In this document: positions 1-13,300 of the stretch, in pieces | How the letters are laid out: each line of letters begins with the position of its first letter | How positions within the stretch are numbered: position 1 is the stretch's first letter | Source: Symbiodinium natans | Lineage: Eukaryota; Sar; Dinophyceae; Suessiales; Symbiodiniaceae | Length of the DNA stretch: 64,000 nt | Direction: 5' to 3' | NCBI GenBank assembly: GCA_905221605.1 | Contig: CAJNDS010000458.1 | Span: 423,203 to 487,202, forward strand | Program-made: the position numbers and the translations under genes | Notes under the pieces: generated by a model | The model's input: only the letters and a program-made list of their open reading frames with translations | Database searches by the model: none | Told to the model about the DNA's origin: nothing

Positions 1-405
1 GTTTGGGGTTGACGGCTTAGGGTTTAGGGTTCAGGGTTCAGGGTTGGGGGTTTGGGGTTTGGGGTTTGGCCAGTCGAGGATGGCCCACACACCCCTGGCT
101 TTCAAACACCCAAAACCCTAAACCTTAAACCCTCAACCCTGAACCTTAAAATCCATCCAGAGTTCAATTTCGTAGGCCTGGGAGGCCCGAGCCACGGGTT
201 TGTCAGTCCGGGATGACCAGACTTCGGGCTCGGGGAGGTTCAGGGCTCAGGGAGTGTTTTGGTGTTAGGGTTGTGGGTGTTTGAGGGTTGAGGGCCTCAG
301 GGCTCAGGTGTTGGGTTCTGCATAGGGTTCAGGGCTAAGGATGCAGAACACCATGTCCCGAGTCCCAGCCCAACATCACATGCACAAAATGCAGCACAGC
401 GCAAG
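1..405. other. Repeat-bearing intron of the FtsH gene, upstream of the first visible exon
   Basis: No coding segment was recognised here. It holds degenerate TTTAGGG and CCCTAAA units (1-70, 110-150, 240-340) and ends in an AG acceptor directly before the exon at 406. Because that exon starts in the middle of the FtsH N-terminal domain, this stretch is best read as intron, with the true gene start outside the window. Confidence 0.5.
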
Positions 406-3233
406 GGCTCCGTGAAGCGCGTGGACATGTACGACCTGGGTCGCACGGCCGTGGCCACTGTGTCGGTTGGTGGCCGGGAGCAGACGCTCGGACCGGAAGA
501 GGCTTAGTAACTTAGTACGTAGGGTTTAGGGTTTCCCTACACGGGATGGGCCCTTAATATGATCCCTATATGGCGCCCTTCCTTGGTACAGGGTATATAA
601 AGGGTTTACTTTTAAGGGACCATGTAACTACCCTTAGATGCACTTGTGAGCTTCTGTTCTCGGTTTTAAGCAGTTCAAAAAGAGGTGCCGAGAGCCCTCA
701 TCCCTCATGGGACCAAAGCAGTGACCCTGGTAATGGACCTTAGGGGTCATATGAGGTAATTCGAGGGCTGCTCAGGTATATGGGGACGATATAAGGTATG
801 TAGGTCATATAGGGAGTATTCGACGGGTCCCTCCTCATACCCCTTAAATCCCTAACCCCTCTACCCGGGCATGGGTGGCTCTTCTCAGAAGACTCTTGGG
901 TTACAAGAAAAACTGCTAGACGCTCTTGGGTGGGTGGGTGTAGGCTTTTGCCTCCCCCCTCCTGCCCCAACAAATCGTCAACACGTGGCCCTGCATAAGT
1001 CCACTGCATACCCTGATTGAGGTACCCTATCTTGTTGAGATTTGAGATTCACACGAAGATTCAGAGGGGCTTCCGACACTAGGGGTACCGTACTGTAGTC
1101 CTTATGATAAGGGAATCTTACTATTGGGGGGGTCCATATTCAGGGGCCCCTTATTTTCGAAAACCCCCATATGATGAGCACCGCTACCCTAAACCCTAAA
1201 CCCTAAACACTAAACCCTAAACCCTAAACCCTAAACCCTAAACCCTAAACCCTGCAAAGCCCGGAGCATCCCAAGAACTCCTCCGCCGCCGAGGCAGCTT
1301 GTCTGCGATCTTCCGGGCGCCACCACAGGCCGCTCTCGGGAATCCAGCGGACTGAGTGGGTTTAGGGTTTAGGGTTTAGGGTTTAGGGTTTAGGGTTTAG
1401 GGTTTAGGGTTTGGGGTTTAGGGTTTGGCTTTTGGGTTTAGGGTTTAGGGTTTAGGGTTTAGGGCATGGCTTCAGCCGGCCTTACAAGCCTACAGAACCC
1501 CCCCAATGTATAGTCTGGCTACGTTGAAGTTTTGGATAAGGGCACGCGATTTCAGTTGGAGGGGTACATTTAGTCTGCTCAGGTAGCTGCAAATGCTCCT
1601 AAATCCCTGTGTCGTCCCCAAACCCTAAGCTCCAAGAAGCTACCCCCTGAGCCCTAACCGTTAGGGTTTAGGGTTTACGGTTTAGGGTTAGGGGTTTAGG
1701 GTTTAGGGTTTAGGGTTTAGGGTTTAGGGTTTAGGGTTAAGCCCAATAAAGCCCCAAACGGGCCACTCCGACAGGCCTCGTTGAGAAGCTCACGGCCAAG
1801 GGCGTTTTGATTGAGGTCCACCAGCCTGTGGCCGGGCGGCATGGGTTTCTTAGTTTGTTTTTTTGTTTCTTTTTGTTGGGTACTATAATCCCTCAGAAAC
1901 AGCAAGGTTTAGTATAGGTTTGGGTGTTCAGGGTTACGGTTGTCAGGGCTCAGGGTTTAGATTTCATGGTTGGGGTTCAGATCCTGGACGAAGGGACCCG
2001 CACGATTTGAACTCAAATCCCTAAGCCCCAAAACCTAAACCAAGCTGCAACCTGCCCAAGACCCAATAAACCCTACAAAGCCCCGGTAGGCCCAGTCTGG
2101 GACCAAGCGACACAAAGTCCTTACGTATAGATAGGGCAGATGCATGTAATGGGGTCTTGGTGAGTGTATGACACGCTCCTTATGGAAAACAATCCCCACA
2201 AGCCCTATACCCGAACTTCAGTAGGGTTTAAGGTTTGACCGCCAGAGCTTGGAACCCTAAACCCTAAAACCTAAACCTTAAGCCCTAAACCCTAAACCCT
2301 AAACCCTAACGCCAAGGAGAAGCCGAATCCGATTTTCAACGTCCTGGGTGACGTCGCACTGCCCTTGCTGTTGATCGCCGGCCTCCCGGGCAGCAATATC
2401 GTTGAGCTGAGCGGATTTAGGGTTTGGAGTTTAGGGTTTAGGGTTTAGAGTTTAGGGTTTAGAGTTTAGGGTTTATAGGGTTTAAAGTTTGGAGTTTAGG
2501 GTTTAGGGTTTAGGGTTTCGAGCTTCTCCTAACCCCTAAACCCAGGTGGAACGACATGTCCTGGGCGTGCGGTCTGTGGGACAAACCCTAAACCCTAGAC
2601 ACTAGACCCCTAAACCCGTAAACCCTCAACACCCCGAAGTTTAGGGTGTGTACCTCTGAGCCCGAAGCACTACACCAAAAAAGAGGCCGGGAAAAGCCTG
2701 AACTGGATGGCATTGAGTACTTGGGGCGGCTCTCAGGGGCTTAGGGTTTCTAGGACCCGGAGTAGGCACTGATTTCCTTTTTAGGGTTTAGGTTCCCTTA
2801 AGACTTAAAATTCCCTCTAAACCACAAAGGGCACTTTTTTTCTCCTAGGTTATTCTTGCGTCTAGTACAACACCCAAACAAACACAGGACAGTCTTCAGG
2901 TGAGTCCCTGACTTAATTTCGCCCTATTGGGAGTGGACATGCTATTCCCTAAGCCCCTAAACCCTAAACCCTCACCTTAAACACTAAACTGTAGGATCCC
3001 TAATTTTAACGCTACGCGACCCGCCTCGGCCCGGCCCAGCGCATCCACGTGAGCATGGTGATTCCACAGCGCCCAAGTCGCTGGACCCCAAGCAATAAGG
3101 GTTGGGTTTAGGGTTTAGGGTTCCGGGTTTATTGTTTTATGGTTTGGGGTTTAGGGTTGAGGGTTAGTTTAGGATTGAGGGCTTAGGGCTCAAGCTTTGG
3201 GGTTTTTTTGGGGTGGGTTGCAAGCCCCTCAAA

Positions 3234-3322
<89 letters not shown>

Positions 3323-3967
3323 AGCGTGGGGGTCCTGCTGGGAGGGGCTTCAACTGCCTCTGGTCCTGGCGAACCGTCCGCTTGCGGACCCCGGTTTCCC
3401 AGCAAGGGTACCCATTTGAGGCAAAAAAAGGGGTCTGAAAAAGGGCTTTGGGAGGGGGGGGAGGATTTGGAGGGGGGTGCCTGTTCTGACAACCTATACA
3501 CCTCCGGCCCGAGGCCTCGGCGGATTTCGCAGAGTTGGGAAATCACCAGGTGTTTAAACCCTAACACCCCCACACCCTAAGCCCCAAACCCTACACCCTC
3601 ATAAGCCCCAACTCTCTAAAAGCTTAGCCCGTAACCCCTCGACCTCTGAACCCTACAAACCTTCAATCCCTCGACGCATAAACCCTCAACCGCTAGATCC
3701 TGTAAACCCTCAGCCCCCAAACCCTCAACCCCTAAACCCTACAAACCCTCAACCCCCAAATTCTCAACCCCTAAACTCCCTATAAACCCTCAACCCAAAA
3801 TCTAAAGCCCCTATCAACCCTCCACCCCAAAGCCTCACCATCAAACCCTTAACCCCCCCCCCCCCCCCAAAAAAAAAAAGAACAACTCCAAGAGACCCCC
3901 AAAATCCTAAACACCAAAAAGCAAAAAGAAAAAACACAAGAGCAAACCCCCAAAGCACCCAAAACCC

Positions 3968-4010
<43 letters not shown>

Positions 4011-4343
4011 CTGACAACCTCCAAACCCCCAAGCCCCCCCAAAGCAAAAACACCAAAAACAACTAAGCTAAACAATAAAAGCAACAACAGAAACCCCAGA
4101 ACATAAGCAATCCAAAAACCCAAAACCACAAACAACTCCCAACAGTCCCCCCCCCCCCCCCCCCCCCCCAAACCCCAAACCCCAAACCCCAAACCCCAAA
4201 CCCCAAGCCCTAAACCCTAAACCCTGAACCCTAAACCCTAAACCCCCAGAACCCCCCGAACCCTCGTCAGGCCTCCTCTTCCTGCGCTCCCGGGCCCCCG
4301 GTGGGGGCGGCATCCCTGGATTTGGCAACCAGGGCCAGGCCAA
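406..4343 (+). CDS. ftsH: FtsH exons, block 1: N-terminal domain and transmembrane helix
   Basis: Exons 406-501, 1260-1293, 1775-1827, 2317-2380 and 4271-4343. The first encodes the FtsH extramembrane domain ([20 protein letters not shown]). The next two give [10 protein letters not shown] and [14 protein letters not shown], which align with the usual LPG-x-S-x-ELL and KLREKNVDF region. Exon 2317 encodes [19 protein letters not shown], the membrane helix that precedes the AAA module, and 4271 encodes the LLFLRSR and glycine-rich linker. Junctions: 502-1259 GC-AG, 1294-1774 GC-AG, 1828-2316 GT-AG, 2381-4270 GC-AG with a 7-bp direct repeat GGCCTCC at both ends. The exon-intron ratio is extreme, with 53-96 nt exons and introns up to 1.9 kb. 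Confidence 0.85.
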
Positions 4344-7300
4344 GATCATGCCCCTTGTTGGGGCATTGGTGGGGTTTAGGGTTTAGGGTTTGGGGTTTAG
4401 GGTTTAGTGTTTGGGGTTTGGGGCTTTCTGAGGCGGGTAGGGCTTAGGGTTTAGCGGGTTTAGGGTTTGGGGGCTTGGCACTTTAGGTTTTAGGGTTGGG
4501 GTTTAGGGTTTCGGGTTTATCGCAGCGGAGGATAAGGGAACTAAAGCCCTTGCACCTTCAACCCTAAGTCTTAAACCCTAACCCTAAACCCGAAACCCTA
4601 AATCCTAAGAAGAACCAGGTAAGAATAAGGAGTCTGTTCGTCCTTCTCTCACAGCAGTCTCATAGCTGAGGATCACCCCTGAGACCGGCGTTAAGTTCGA
4701 GGACGTGGCCGGCATCGACGAGGCTAGGGTTTAGGGTTTAGGGTTTAGGACTTAGGGTTTAGGGCTTAGGGTTTAGGGTTTAGGGTTTCGGGTTTCTGCT
4801 TTAGCGGTTCCGGTTTAGGGTCTGGGGTTCAGGGTAAAAGTTAGGGTTGAGGGTTTGGGCCCAAGCCCACCCTGAGCTCCTCCGAGTTCCCCAAAGACCC
4901 CAAACCCTAAACACTGAAACCCTAAACCCTAAATCCTAAATCCTAAACCCTAAACCCTAAACCCTAAACCCTAGAAACCCTAAACCCTAAACCCCCGGAG
5001 GCGAAAGAGGAGCTTATGGAGATTGTGGACTTCCTGAAAGCCCCAGAGAGGTTCGTGAAGGCCGCCGACTTCTTGGGAGGGATGTTTAGGGTTTAAGGTT
5101 CAGGGTTTTGGGTTTTGGGTTCAGGGCTCAGGGTTTAGGACTTCCTGAAAGTGCCGGAGAGGTTCGTGAAGGCCGCCGACTGCTTGGGCACGGATTTCCG
5201 GGGCCGGATTTGTGTTTATGTTGTTAGGATTTCGGGTTTCAGGTTTCGGGTTTACAGTTTAGTTTTTTTTTTAATTTTTAGGGGGGGGGGTGAATGTTTT
5301 TTATGTAGGGGTTTAGAATTTCAGGACTTGAGGTTCAGGTGTCTCCCTTAAAAAGGAGCCGGTACCCTCTGTAGATGGCCTAGAAGTAGTTAACAGAGGG
5401 TTTAGGGTTTAGGGGTTTAGAGTTCAGGGTTCAACGTGTTAAGGTTGAGCTCTTGCATGTATAGCCCGAAACCCAAAACCCGAAACTCCGCAGAGGTGGG
5501 CGCCAAGATCCCCCGCGGCGTGCTGTTGACGGGCCCGCCGGGCACAGGAAAGACGCTGATGGCCAAGGCGGACGACGGTTGTGGGTGTAGGCTTTCGGGG
5601 GTTTAGGGTTTAGAGTTTAGGGTTCAGGGTTCAGGGTTTACGGGGGTTAGGCGTTTCAGTTTCGAAAAGGCATGCGTTCTAGGTGAGAATTTTCAAGTTT
5701 CCGGGCTGCTTTTTAGGGAGGTCTACACTTTAGGGCCTTTGGGGCATTTCTAAGCGCCCAAGGCACAAGCCCAAAGAAAAGCCCTGGTTCCAGAAACTGG
5801 AGACACGAAACCCTAAACCCTAAACCCTAAACCCTAAACCCTAAACCCTAAACCCTAAACCCTAAACCCTAAACCCTAAACCCTAAACCCTAAACCCTAA
5901 ACCCTAAACCCTATAAACCCTAAGCCCTGAACCTCAAAGGGCCCGAGAATGGCACGACTGGCACTTGCCGGAGATGCCCTTAGGGTTTAGGGAAGAGGGA
6001 AGATGGAAGAGGGAAAAGGGTTTAGGGTTTAGGGTTTAAGGTTTAGGGTTTAGGGGTTAAGGTGTCCTATACCACATGAGGTCCTAACGGGAACTGGGGT
6101 TGAGGGCGCAGGCATCTTAGGAATTGGGGGGGGGGGGGGGGGGGGGGTAGGGTTTTGGAACTTAAGGGTTTGCTTTGGGGTTCAGTGTTTAGGGGTTTCG
6201 GGTTGCCATGTTTCCACAGGAATGACAATGAGTACATGATAAGGCGGCGAAAAGCCAGCCCTAAGACACAAGGCCCGCCAGCCGAAGCCTAAGCCACTAG
6301 GGTCTTTGGGGTTTAGGGTTTAGGGTTTAGGGTTTAGGGTTTGTGCTTCTACCGCTAAACCTATTCAAGTTCGGTATAGGTTCAGGGTTCCAGGGTCTGG
6401 GGTTTCTGGGCACAGGCCCTGGCCGGTGAGTCGGGCGTGCCCTTCATTCAGCGACTCGGGAGCAGCCAGCTGCCCGCATCACCCGTGATTGTGTATACAA
6501 CCATGTGTGCAAGCCTAAAGGTTTAGGGTTTAGGGTTTAGGGTTTAGGGTTTAGGGTTTAGGGTTTAGGGTTTATAGGGTTTAAACCCTAGCCCTTCTAG
6601 CCCTTGACTGACAGCGCCCAAGTTGTCAATATGCCCTGAAACGGAAAACCCCTGAACAAGAAGGCATGTAACATAAAAAGCGAGCGAGCACAACAAACAC
6701 ATGTTGGACAAGTCTCCTAAGCCCGACAAACCCTAGTATCCCAAACTGCAAATTAGCAGCTCTCTAAATTTGGTCTCCTTTTTGGGTCCCTATTTTGCTT
6801 GGGAGCATTTTTCAAAGGACCCCCCAAAAGGGGACCCGAATTTAGAGAACCACCCAAATCCAAATCCAAACCCTAAACCCTAAACCCTAAACCCTAAACC
6901 CTAAACCCTAAACCCTAAACCCTAAACCCTAAACCCTAAACCCTAAACCCTAAACCCTAATCAAAGGTCTTCAGCCTCAGAGTTCATTGAGCTCTTCGTC
7001 GGCGTGGGCGCCTCGCGCGTGCGCGACATCTTCAAGCAGGCCAAGGAGAGGCTTGGAGGCACTAGGGTTTGGGGTTTAGGGTTTGGGGTTTGAGGTTTAG
7101 GGTTTGCGGTTTGGGGTTTGGGGTTTGGGGTTGGGATGTTCCCCCTTCTGCTAACAGTCCTTAGTCCCTGTTTGGCGTTGAGGGTTTAAAGGTTAAGGGT
7201 TTTAGGGTTTTTGGGTTCAGGGTTTCGGCAGTTTAGAGTTTGTGGGGGAAGGGGTTTAAGTTTCTGTCTGTCAAGGAGAGGCTCGGAGGCCTTTGAGCTG

Positions 7301-10300
7301 TCCTCTTTCTCAACCCTAAACCCTAAACCCTAAACCCTAAACCCTAAACCCTAAACCCTAAACCCTAAACCCTAAACCCTAAACCCTAAACCCTAAACCC
7401 TAAACCCTAAACCCTAAACCCTAAACCCTAAACAGCCACCAAACCCTAAACCTGTCGGAATACAGGCTTGGGGTTGAGAGGGTTTCGGGCTTTGGGGACT
7501 GCGCGTGTTAGTAGGGTTTGGGCCTTGAGGGGGAGTTAGGGTTTAGGGTTTAGGGTTTAGGGTTTAGGGTTTAGGGTTTAGGGTTTAGGGTTTAGGGTTT
7601 AGGGTTTAGGGTTTAGGGTTTAGGGTTTAGGGCTAGGGTTTAGGGTTTTGGGGTTTAGGGTTTAGGGTTTTGGGGGCTGTATGGTTTCAGGGTCTGGGGG
7701 GGCTCAGGGGCATCCCGTGCACTGGCCAAGGAAGGCGCCGTGCATCGTTTTCATCGACGAGATCGACCCTTGGGACCTGATATGGAGCAGGGATTATATG
7801 GGTGGTTGTCAAAATTATGGTCCCTTTTTGGATCCCTATTATAATACGGCACCTAATATTTAGGGTACCCCAAAAGGGATCATAATTTTGACAACCACCC
7901 ATTTAGCTGATATTTAGATCTTGAGGGTTTTCTAGGAACCTTTTCTTTTACAGAGTTTCTTTCTGGCCAATATAGTTTGTTCTTCAAGGTCCTTTATATG
8001 GTTGATTTGGGAAGCCCAATTTACCCGTCCCGAGAAGGAATATTTCCTTCAGTTCTCTAAGGGTTCCGAAAACTTTTTCTAGAGCATTCCTTGCTCTAGG
8101 GCTATTGGAGTCTTTGGACTAGCCGTATAGGCTTCTGACTCCCACTGGCCGATTTCGCCGCGTTCCCTGAAAGCCCAAGCCTGCGTGTGTGGGTTTAGGG
8201 TTTAGGGTTTAGGGTTTAGGGTTTAGGGTTTAGGGTTTAGGGTTTAGGGTTTAGGGTTTAGGGTTTAGGGTTTAGGGTTTAGGGTTTAGGGTTTAGGGTT
8301 GTAGATTTCTGCATGTTTGCCATCTTTTGCAGAAGGAGGCTGGGCGGCCAATGAGAAGCTAGGCCTTGTGTCTTTGTTTGCTGCCGTACAAGCCAAGTTG
8401 CGACAGTCTGCCAGCTCTAACCCTCCTAAGCCCTGAGCCCTAAAGGGTTTAGGGTTTAGGGTTTTTAGGGTTTAGGGTTAGGGTTTAGGGTTTAGGGTTT
8501 AGGGTTTGTGCCGTCCCTTACCTTCTGTTCCCTCGGGCGATACATCTCCTCCATTGACAAGGTGCCCCAAAAACCTACGTAAGTCCTAGATACCGAACCT
8601 GAACCCAAAAGTCTCCTTTTGTCTGCACACCCTATTTAGGGTTTAGAGTTTAGGGCTTTAGGCGTTTAGGTTTAGGCTTAGGGTAAACCCTAAAAGCATG
8701 AGCCCTTACATTGTTAGAACAGCGAATCTGGGAAAGCCGCTGAGGATTCCGTTGACAGGGTGCCCAAAAGCCCACTTCAGACGTCAACCCTGCCTGTAGA
8801 CTAAAAAACCGCCGTAAACCCTACATGTTAGCCCTCACTTAAACCCCTAAACCCTAAATCCTAAACCCTAAACCCTAAATGCTAAGCCCTAAACCCTAAA
8901 CCTTGAACCCTAAACCCTAAACCCTAAACCCTAAACCCTAACCCTAAACCCTGAACCCTAAACCCTAAACCCTAAACCCTAAGCCCAAGTGGCTGAGGAT
9001 GCCATTGGACGCCAGCGTGGAGCCGGCATGGGCGGCGGCAACGACGAGCGTGCGGCTGGGCTTCGACCCAGGGGGTGAGTTTAGGGTTTAGGGTGCAGGG
9101 TTTAGGGTTTAACTTAAGAGGTTTTGGGCTGTCTTATCTCATAGGAATAATAAAGCTTAACCTTTTGCAGAGGTAAGTAAAGGAACATGCTAAGCCCCCG
9201 AAATATCCCTTATCAAGCCTGAAGCCCTAAACCCTGAAACCCTAACCCCTTAGCCCTAAATCCTGAACCCTGAAACCCTAAACCCTCCTAGCCCGAAACC
9301 CTCCAAAGCCCAGAGAACACGACAGCCGCAATGAGCTTTGCAGGATATTGTCTTGCTGCAGGCCACCTTCTTCTCGGGTTTAGAATTTGAGGTTGAGGGT
9401 CTTTGGGTTAGAATATGAGGGCGTAGGGGTTTTAGGTGTTTAGGCCTGTTTTGCTGGATGGATAGGGTTTCTATTTCTGTCTTTGCTGTAACAGTATACA
9501 CCGTTGAGTGTATGCATTTGGGGGTCCTTTGGGAAGGCGAGCAACAAAAACCCTACCTTGTTGGTATTGGACTTGATTCGGCTCGCGTTTTTTGAGTGTT
9601 TTGTTCAACAATTCTAAGCCCTAAACCCTAAGTGTTTTGTTCAACAATTCTAAGCCCTAAACCCTAAACCCTACACCCTAAACCCTAAACCCTAAACCCT
9701 AAACCCTAAATCGAGGAGCAGACGCTGAATCAGATCCTCACGGAGATGGATGGCTTCGAAGGTCCGCGCGAGACAGAGAACCCCTAAACTCCGAACTAGC
9801 CCAAAAGGTCCTAAGTACCTATATGGGGGACTCTTACCCAAACCATAATAGCAATTCCTATTATGGAAACCCTACTTTCTACTATGTAGGTACTCAGGAC
9901 CCTTTGGGTAGATTATCAGCATAAACCCCCGAGCCTTGAACCCTAAACCCTGAATTAGTTAATGCCCCAAACCCTGAACCCCTACACCATAAGCCATCAG
10001 TTCCTTTGTTTTACAAGCACATCTGAAGTCCTAGAACCCTAAACCCTTCTAGCCTACACCCCAAGCCTAAGCCCTGAAGAAGCCCGAAACCCCCACATAC
10101 TGTTGATTTGTTGCCAGTTGTCAGTGGCTTTGGCCGGTAGTTTTGAGGTTTGGCAACATAGTAGGGTTTAGGGTCTAGGCTCTGGGAGCTTTAGGGTATC
10201 CTGCCAGCTCCATCATGAGCCGTGTGTCTTGTCCATGGGGCCGGCCTCGTCTATCTATGGCACGGAAGCACGCCCGGCAACCCTCCGCGTGTGAGAAGCA

Positions 10301-13300
10301 CCCCCAGGCAACAGCGGCGTCATTGTCGTTGCGGCCACCAACAGCAACTTGCCAGCAGCTTTCAGACGAACAAACCCCTTGAAGTCATCATATTGTCAAA
10401 ACTTCGGGGGATTACAGGATTCATATTGTCGAGGGCTTCAGGGCTTACAGGACTTACAGGGTCCGTGGTTCATAGGGCCCTGAACCCTAAACCCCAAACC
10501 CTGAACCCTATAACCCAAACCCTAAACCCTAAACCCTCAATCCTAAACCCTAAACCCTGAACCCTAAACCCCCTAAACCCCAAATCCTAAACTGCGAACC
10601 CCAAGTCCAAGTCCAAAAACCACAAGGATCGGACATCCTCGACAACGCCTTGCTGCGGCCGGGCCGCTTCGATCGACGAGTGCAGGCCCAGACCCCTGAA
10701 ATTCTCATTCCTCAAAAACCCTAAGCCCCTAAACCCTAACCCTAACCCCCTACGCCCCTACGCCCCTAAACCCTAAACCCTACACCCGAAACCCCCTACA
10801 ACCCTTACAAGCCCCTGTACTACAACCCCCTACTACCCCCCCCCCCCCCCCCCCCCCCCCCATGTTGGAGCGTGTCGAGTGTAGAGGTCGGTCTGCCGGA
10901 CGTCAAGGGCCGCGCGCAGATTCTGGAGGCAGTTTTGCCTTTGTCTGGTTGAGGGTTGTTCGGGTTGAGGGTTTAGGGTTTAGGGTTTCGGGTTTAGGAT
11001 TTGGGGTTTAGGTTTTCGGGTTTAGGGTTTGGGGCTTAGGGTTTAGGATTGAGTCAAAGTTCAGGGTTGAGGAGTTTCAGGGCTTAGGGTTGGGGCTTGA
11101 GGTTGGAGCGCGACCCTGTGTGAGTTTGGGGAAGACTTCGGTGAGGATGCTACCATGGTTGCAGTGCCTGGCAAACCCTAAACCCTGAACCCTGAACCCT
11201 AGACCCTAAACCCTGAAACCTGAACCCTGAACCCTGAACCCTAGTTTACTCGCGACCTGGAGACTTGATAAGAGACCTCGTTGCCTCACCGCCTATTTCC
11301 GACGTCCTCCAGGGCTCCAAGCATCGAAAGGGTTTAGGGCTGAGGGTTAGGGTTTAGGTTTTAGGGTTTAGGGTTTGGGGTTTAGGGTTTAGGGTTTAGG
11401 GTTTAGGCTTGAGGCAGAAGCCTTGTTCAATTAAGCCTGGCACCCTCCAGAAAGAAGGCCCCCCCCCCCCCCCCCTGAAATACCCTATACAACACTGCAA
11501 GACCCTATGAAACCATACAAAACCCTGTAAACCCTACAAGACCCTGTAAAATCCTACAAAACCCTGTAGAGAAGTGCACCACGTCATCCTCCGCCTTTTC
11601 CACCTTGAGCATCCAACATGGCAACTGCCGAGGACGACATGTAGCCCCGAATTCCCTTAGCATGGCTCCGTTCTTCCCATAAGAGGCCTTAGAGACTGTG
11701 TTGTGTTCAGCCTCTCACTCTGTTACCCTAAACCCTAAACCCTAAAGCCTAAAACCTGAACCCTAAACCCTAAACCCTAAACCCTAACTGTTTGCCTTAT
11801 TCCTGTCGTGCGGCCGCCCTGAGCAGGTCCACGTCAAGAACAAGCTCCTTGGCTCAAAAGGGCTCCTCCAAAAGGGCTTAAAGGCTACTGGGATCCTATA
11901 CTACCCCCCATGCGTCCATGGCCCCACTTCCCGTATAACGAGCCCTATTTTGGGCCTCACTGTGGGTAGTCGACGTGGAGTCCATGATGAAAGCAGATGC
12001 AAGGGGCTTCGGAGCAGTGATGGTTCTCCAGGGGCTGCACAGGTTTCAGGTGGCTCTGCTGGACGCCGAAGGTCTCTTCGGGGTAGTAGGACTGGGGAAG
12101 GGGCTTTGGGGCTGGTTGCTCTAAACCCGAAGCCAACTACGCCTAGGAGAACCGGAGCCCTTAACCGCAGCAACGCTGAGGAAGCTTGATGGCGAGATCA
12201 CACTCATGGACATCGCCAAGCGGACGGCAGGCTTCCTGGCTCGTAGACCCTAAGCTGTAAACTCCTAAACCTCTAGGCCCCCAAACTCCCGAAACCCCCA
12301 AACCCCCACACCCCTGAACCCTAACCCCCGACTCCGAAAAGTATGAAGTTAGTATAGGGTTCACAAGGAATTACACAGGGTTTGCGAGCCCCATGTCCCT
12401 TCAGGTAGAGTAATCGTGAGCTTCAGGGAAATCATGGTACCACAGGATAGGGATGTCACAGGGCATAAAGAAATGCCCTAGAATCGAAGACCTGCTTCTA
12501 AGGCCTGGGCCCTGAGTAGGGTCCCTTACTCTTGTTTATGCGGATCCGAAGTATTGGCCCTCATTTTTCTAGTGATACCTAGGTCTTCAGGCGACCTGCA
12601 TTGTGTTCTAGGCAGCCTCACCTAGTTACCCAGAGGGTCCATTTGTAACTAATGCTACCATGGAATATAGGTAGTCAACAACCATACTAAACAGGGTTTT
12701 GGAGTAACTAATTCCATAATAAATGACCCTCTGGGTTAGCATACTTGTTTCCAACAACCCTCTTGTTGGTGCAAAAGCAGCTGTCAGCGGAAAAACTGAA
12801 GGGAAGGGAGGTTGGGTGGGGGAAAAGGAGGGGGTAATCTGTCCAACGGCGGGAACGTGGAGGGTGAGGGGTTTAGGGATTAGGGTTCAGGGTTTAGGGT
12901 TAGAGGTAGTCTTTGCTGCCATGGCTTTTGCCTTCAGGGGCGGAGGTCTGAAATAGAGGGAGACGTGGGTTTGGATAGAGCCTTAAAAGCCCTAAACCCT
13001 CAAACGCAAACCCTAGCACTGCCAAAACAAACCCTAAACCCCAAACCCTGCACCCCTAAACCCTAAGCCCCAAGCCCTAAGCCCTAAACCCTAAACCCTA
13101 TCTTTTTTCGAGGCTTCTCCGGCGCAGACCTCGAGAACCTCATGAACGAGTCGGCCATCCTGTTCCTGGGCAGAAGAGCGCAGCACCTGTGAGTCCAGGG
13201 TTTAGGGTTTAGGGTTTAGGGTTTACTGTTTAGGGTTTGGGGTTTAGGGTTCAGGAAGTTTAGGAAGTTTGGGCATTTTAGGGTTCAGGGTTTGGGAAGT

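Noticed and set aside
3197-3580. Open frames through the G tract, as polyglycine or polyproline proteins
   Set aside because: They exist only because a homopolymer has no stop codons; no conserved flanking domain.
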